Positions 61,649-64,000 of a stretch of 64,000 nt of DNA are shown here, piece after piece. Source of the DNA: Marinobacter sp. NP-4(2019) (GTDB lineage Bacteria > Pseudomonadota > Gammaproteobacteria > Pseudomonadales > Oleiphilaceae); assembly GCF_003994855.1 (NCBI RefSeq), contig NZ_CP034142.1:2542001-2606000 (forward strand), given 5' to 3'. Position numbers and translations under genes: made by a program. The notes below the pieces were generated by a model. The model was not told the origin of the DNA, did no database searches, and saw nothing but the letters and a program-made list of their open reading frames with translations. Each line of letters starts with the position of its first letter. Within the stretch, counting starts at the first letter, position 1.

Positions 61649-61865
61649 CGTCTTGTCATAACCCCCACGCGAAATCGATTCGATGCTGGCTATTTAACAT
61701 CGTTTTCAATGGACAGGATCAGTACCTGCTTTAGCGAATGCCGAATATTTTGGCAGAGTCTTGCGGTATGGCTAAGCTGAAAGGTGCAGTCCCAACAATA
61801 AAAATGACGCCCACCCGCACCGTCAAAAGCGCCGGGCGTGCCCAATCCCCTATGGGAGAAACCAG
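61649..61865. other. Upstream region of the glutamine-synthetase-like gene
   Basis: 217 bases without an ORF. GGGAG lies just ahead of the ATG at 61866. No clear promoter or operator was seen; the region may hold both. Confidence 0.35.
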
Positions 61866-63236
61866 ATGCAGCCGGCAGATGTGAAAACCCTTGAGGACGC
61901 CAAGGCCATCGTCGAAGATCGCCATGCTACCCAGGTTAAGGTAGGTGCCTTTGACATCGATGGCGTCTTGCGCGGCAAGTACATGAGCCGGGGCAAGTTT
62001 CTTTCTGCGCTGGAACACGGGTTTGGGTTCTGTGATGTGGTATTCGGCTGGGACAGCAACGACCAGCTCTATGACAATATTGAGTTCACCGGCTGGCACA
62101 CCGCCTATCCGGATGCCTGGGCCCGCATCGTTCCGGACAGTTGCCGCGAGATCCCCTCCGAAGGCAATACCCTGTTTTTCCTGTGCGAATTCACCGGCCG
62201 CACTGAGTCGATCTGCCCCCGAGGCCTGCTGCGCCGGGTACTGAAGCGGGCGGAATCACTAGGTTTCAAGGTCTTTGCTGGCTGCGAATTCGAGTTCTTC
62301 ATGTTCCAGGAGACACCCCAATCGGTGCGGGAGAAGAATTATCGTGAGCTGAAGACCATCACGCCGGGCTTCTTCGGCTATTCCGTGCTGCGAAACTCGG
62401 TGATGGGGGAGTTCTACAACGACTTCATGACCTATTGCCAGGACCTGGACATGGCGATGGAGGGCTTCCACACCGAAACCGGCCCCGGTGTGCTCGAGGC
62501 CGCCCTGGATGTGGACGAAGCCCTGCGGGCCGCCGACAAGGCCGCCCTGTTCAAGACCTTTACCAAGGTGTATGCCGAGCGCCGCGGGATGATGGCCACC
62601 TTCATGGCGAAATGGTCCCCGGACTATCCCGGCCAGAGCGGCCACATCCATTTGTCGCTGCAGAAACCCGATGGCAGTTCGGCGTTTTACGACGAGGGAG
62701 ACACGCCCCATCACCTGTCAGAAACCATGCGCCATTTTATCGGTGGACAGCAGGCCTTGATGCCGGAGTTCCTGGCAATGATCGCCTGCACCGTCAACAG
62801 TTACACCCGTCTGGTTCCGGGTGCCTGGGCGCCCACGGCTGCCAGTTGGGGGATCGAGAACCGCACCTGCGCCCTGCGCGCCATCCCCGGACCGCCCAAG
62901 TCCCAGCGGGTGGAATATCGCATCTCGGCGGCGGACATCAACCCCTACATCGCCCTGGCCGCCAGCCTGGCCTCCGGACTGTGGGGCATCGAAAACCATA
63001 TCGAACCCGACAGCCCCATCGAGGGCAACGCCTATGAAATGACCTTCGCCCCGGAACGCCAGTTACCCGCCACGTTGACGGAGGCTGCGGCCCGCCTGCG
63101 ACATTCCAAGGTGGCGCGGGACAACTTCGGCGATGCGTTTGTCGAGCATTACGCAGCGACGCGGGAGTGGGAGGAGCGGGAATTCCGCAAGGCCATCACC
63201 GACTGGGAAATGCAACGTTACTTTGAAATTATTTAG
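61866..63236 (+). CDS. Glutamine-synthetase-family (glutamate-amine ligase-like) enzyme
   Basis: 456 residues. Catalytic elements of the family are present: AGCEFEFFMF (~140, metal Glu), GQSGHIHLSLQ (~255), RLVPGAWAPTAASWGIENRT (~310) and the RVEYRISAADINPYIALAA end (~340). The N-terminal FDIDGVLRGKYMSRGKF is unlike housekeeping GlnA. Such proteins ligate glutamate to other amines, as PuuA does with putrescine. It is 30 bases ahead of an aldehyde dehydrogenase gene, which suits amine or polyamine catabolism. The amine is not determined. Confidence 0.8.
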   Translation: MQPADVKTLEDAKAIVEDRHATQVKVGAFDIDGVLRGKYMSRGKFLSALEHGFGFCDVVFGWDSNDQLYDNIEFTGWHTAYPDAWARIVPDSCREIPSEGNTLFFLCEFTGRTESICPRGLLRRVLKRAESLGFKVFAGCEFEFFMFQETPQSVREKNYRELKTITPGFFGYSVLRNSVMGEFYNDFMTYCQDLDMAMEGFHTETGPGVLEAALDVDEALRAADKAALFKTFTKVYAERRGMMATFMAKWSPDYPGQSGHIHLSLQKPDGSSAFYDEGDTPHHLSETMRHFIGGQQALMPEFLAMIACTVNSYTRLVPGAWAPTAASWGIENRTCALRAIPGPPKSQRVEYRISAADINPYIALAASLASGLWGIENHIEPDSPIEGNAYEMTFAPERQLPATLTEAAARLRHSKVARDNFGDAFVEHYAATREWEEREFRKAITDWEMQRYFEII

Positions 63237-63266
63237 GGGAAATCATCTGATGGAGTGAAGAGGCTT

Positions 63267-64000
63267 ATGTCGGATATGGCACGCATCATCAGCCCGGTTG
63301 ACGGCACCCTCTATGCCGAACGGCCCTATTTAGGCCATCCCGAGGCACGGCAGGCGGTGAAACGGGCCACCGAAGCCCAACGAGCCTGGCAGGATATTGC
63401 CCTGGACCAACGCCTGCGTATCCTGAGCAGTGCCGTGGATGCGTTGCTGGAACAACAGGACGAACTATCGGAAGAGCTGGCCTGGCAAATGGGCCGCCCC
63501 ATTGCCCAGGGACCCGGGGAAGCCAGGGGGTTCGTCGAGCGCGCCCGTTATATGCTGGATATTGCGCCCCGTGCGCTGGCCCCGATCGAGATACCCGGGA
63601 AGGCCAGATTCAAGCGCTACATCCAGCGCGACCCGGTTGGCGTGGTGCTGACCATCGCCCCCTGGAATTTCCCCTACATGACAGCGGTCAACTCCGTTTG
63701 GCCGGCACTGGCCGCGGGCAACGCCGTGCTGCTGAAACATGCGCAACAGACGTTGCTCTGCGCCGAGCGCCTGGAGCGGGTGTTACGACAGTCAGGCTTG
63801 CCCGAGGGGGTCTTCCAGGCGGTGCATCTCAGCCACGACACCACCGCCGCCTTGCTGCGGGAACCCGCCATTCGCTTTGTCAGCTTTACCGGCTCGGTGC
63901 GCGGTGGCCGGAATATCCAGCAGGCGGTGGCACAGAGCGGCCAGTTCGCCGGCACCGCCCTGGAGCTGGGTGGCAAGGACCCGGCCTACGTCCGGGCGGA
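63267..64000 (+). CDS. Aldehyde dehydrogenase family protein, N-terminal part, cut by window edge
   Basis: The visible ~244 residues hold the N-terminal helix region, TIAPWNFPYMTAV (~131), VLLKHAQQT and SFTGSVRGG, the NAD-binding Rossmann segment, and ELGGKDPAYV at the end. The catalytic Cys lies beyond the window. Start ATG 63267; the next ATG is three codons on. NAD(P)-dependent oxidation of an aldehyde is expected, likely one derived from the amine handled by the preceding gene. Confidence 0.9.
   Translation, partial: MSDMARIISPVDGTLYAERPYLGHPEARQAVKRATEAQRAWQDIALDQRLRILSSAVDALLEQQDELSEELAWQMGRPIAQGPGEARGFVERARYMLDIAPRALAPIEIPGKARFKRYIQRDPVGVVLTIAPWNFPYMTAVNSVWPALAAGNAVLLKHAQQTLLCAERLERVLRQSGLPEGVFQAVHLSHDTTAALLREPAIRFVSFTGSVRGGRNIQQAVAQSGQFAGTALELGGKDPAYVRA

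Overview
The window looks like chromosome of a marine gammaproteobacterium, most likely Marinobacter or a close relative. This is judged from gene content and order: dapA-bamC-purC, ybgC-tolQRAB-pal-cpoB directly behind ruvABC, yebC-aspS upstream, a gntR-prpBC-acnD-prpF-prpD propionate operon, and an XrtA/PEP-CTERM-type exopolysaccharide (EPS) operon. No rRNA, prophage, insertion sequence or CRISPR array was seen.

Layout. (1) 1-9.7 kb: AT-rich, probably acquired, distal EPS genes: a Wzx-like flippase cut by the left edge, a secreted polysaccharide-lyase-like protein, two asparagine-synthase-like proteins without the glutaminase cysteine, a CapK-like adenylate-forming enzyme, a glycosyltransferase, an O-antigen-ligase-like protein and a low-molecular-weight tyrosine phosphatase. 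(2) 9.9-22.5 kb: higher-GC EPS core, mostly on the minus strand, running from a polyprenyl-phosphate sugar transferase through Wza-like export, Wzz-like chain length, a degenerate tyrosine kinase, an outer-membrane barrel, deacetylases, two FemAB/GNAT-type acyltransferases and glycosyltransferases, with one ATP-grasp gene on the plus strand. The barrel gene and the kinase gene each carry an apparent one-base homopolymer frameshift. (3) 22.6-31.3 kb: 2-methylcitrate cycle operon led by a GntR regulator, with a clear promoter/operator region and REP-like palindromes in three intergenic gaps. (4) 31.3-45.6 kb: a ShlB-like barrel lacking POTRA domains, galU, regulator, transporter, tRNA-Val, pseudouridine synthase, UDP-glucuronate epimerase, purC-bamC-dapA, bcp, PerM-like transporter, TusA-like protein, BepA-like protease and nadA. 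(5) 45.6-56.4 kb: two identical tRNA-Lys genes, the Tol-Pal operon, ruvABC, yebC and aspS. (6) 56.6-64 kb: fabR, a PilZ-like gene, the tadA-galE-ugd-HIT operon, a structured intergenic region that may encode a small RNA, and a glutamine-synthetase-like gene followed by an aldehyde dehydrogenase cut by the right edge.

How parts fit: galU, ugd, galE and the UDP-glucuronate epimerase could supply UDP-glucose, UDP-glucuronate, UDP-galactose and UDP-galacturonate to the EPS machinery. The distal EPS genes are rich in carboxylate-activating and amide-forming families (two AsnB-like, CapK, ATP-grasp, two FemAB-like) and include a secreted lyase-like protein. This suggests a uronic-acid EPS carrying amide or amino-acid decorations. 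That is the most interesting hypothesis here, and it is inference.

All family names come from reading motifs and gene order by eye. No database search was run, and base-composition statements are visual estimates.
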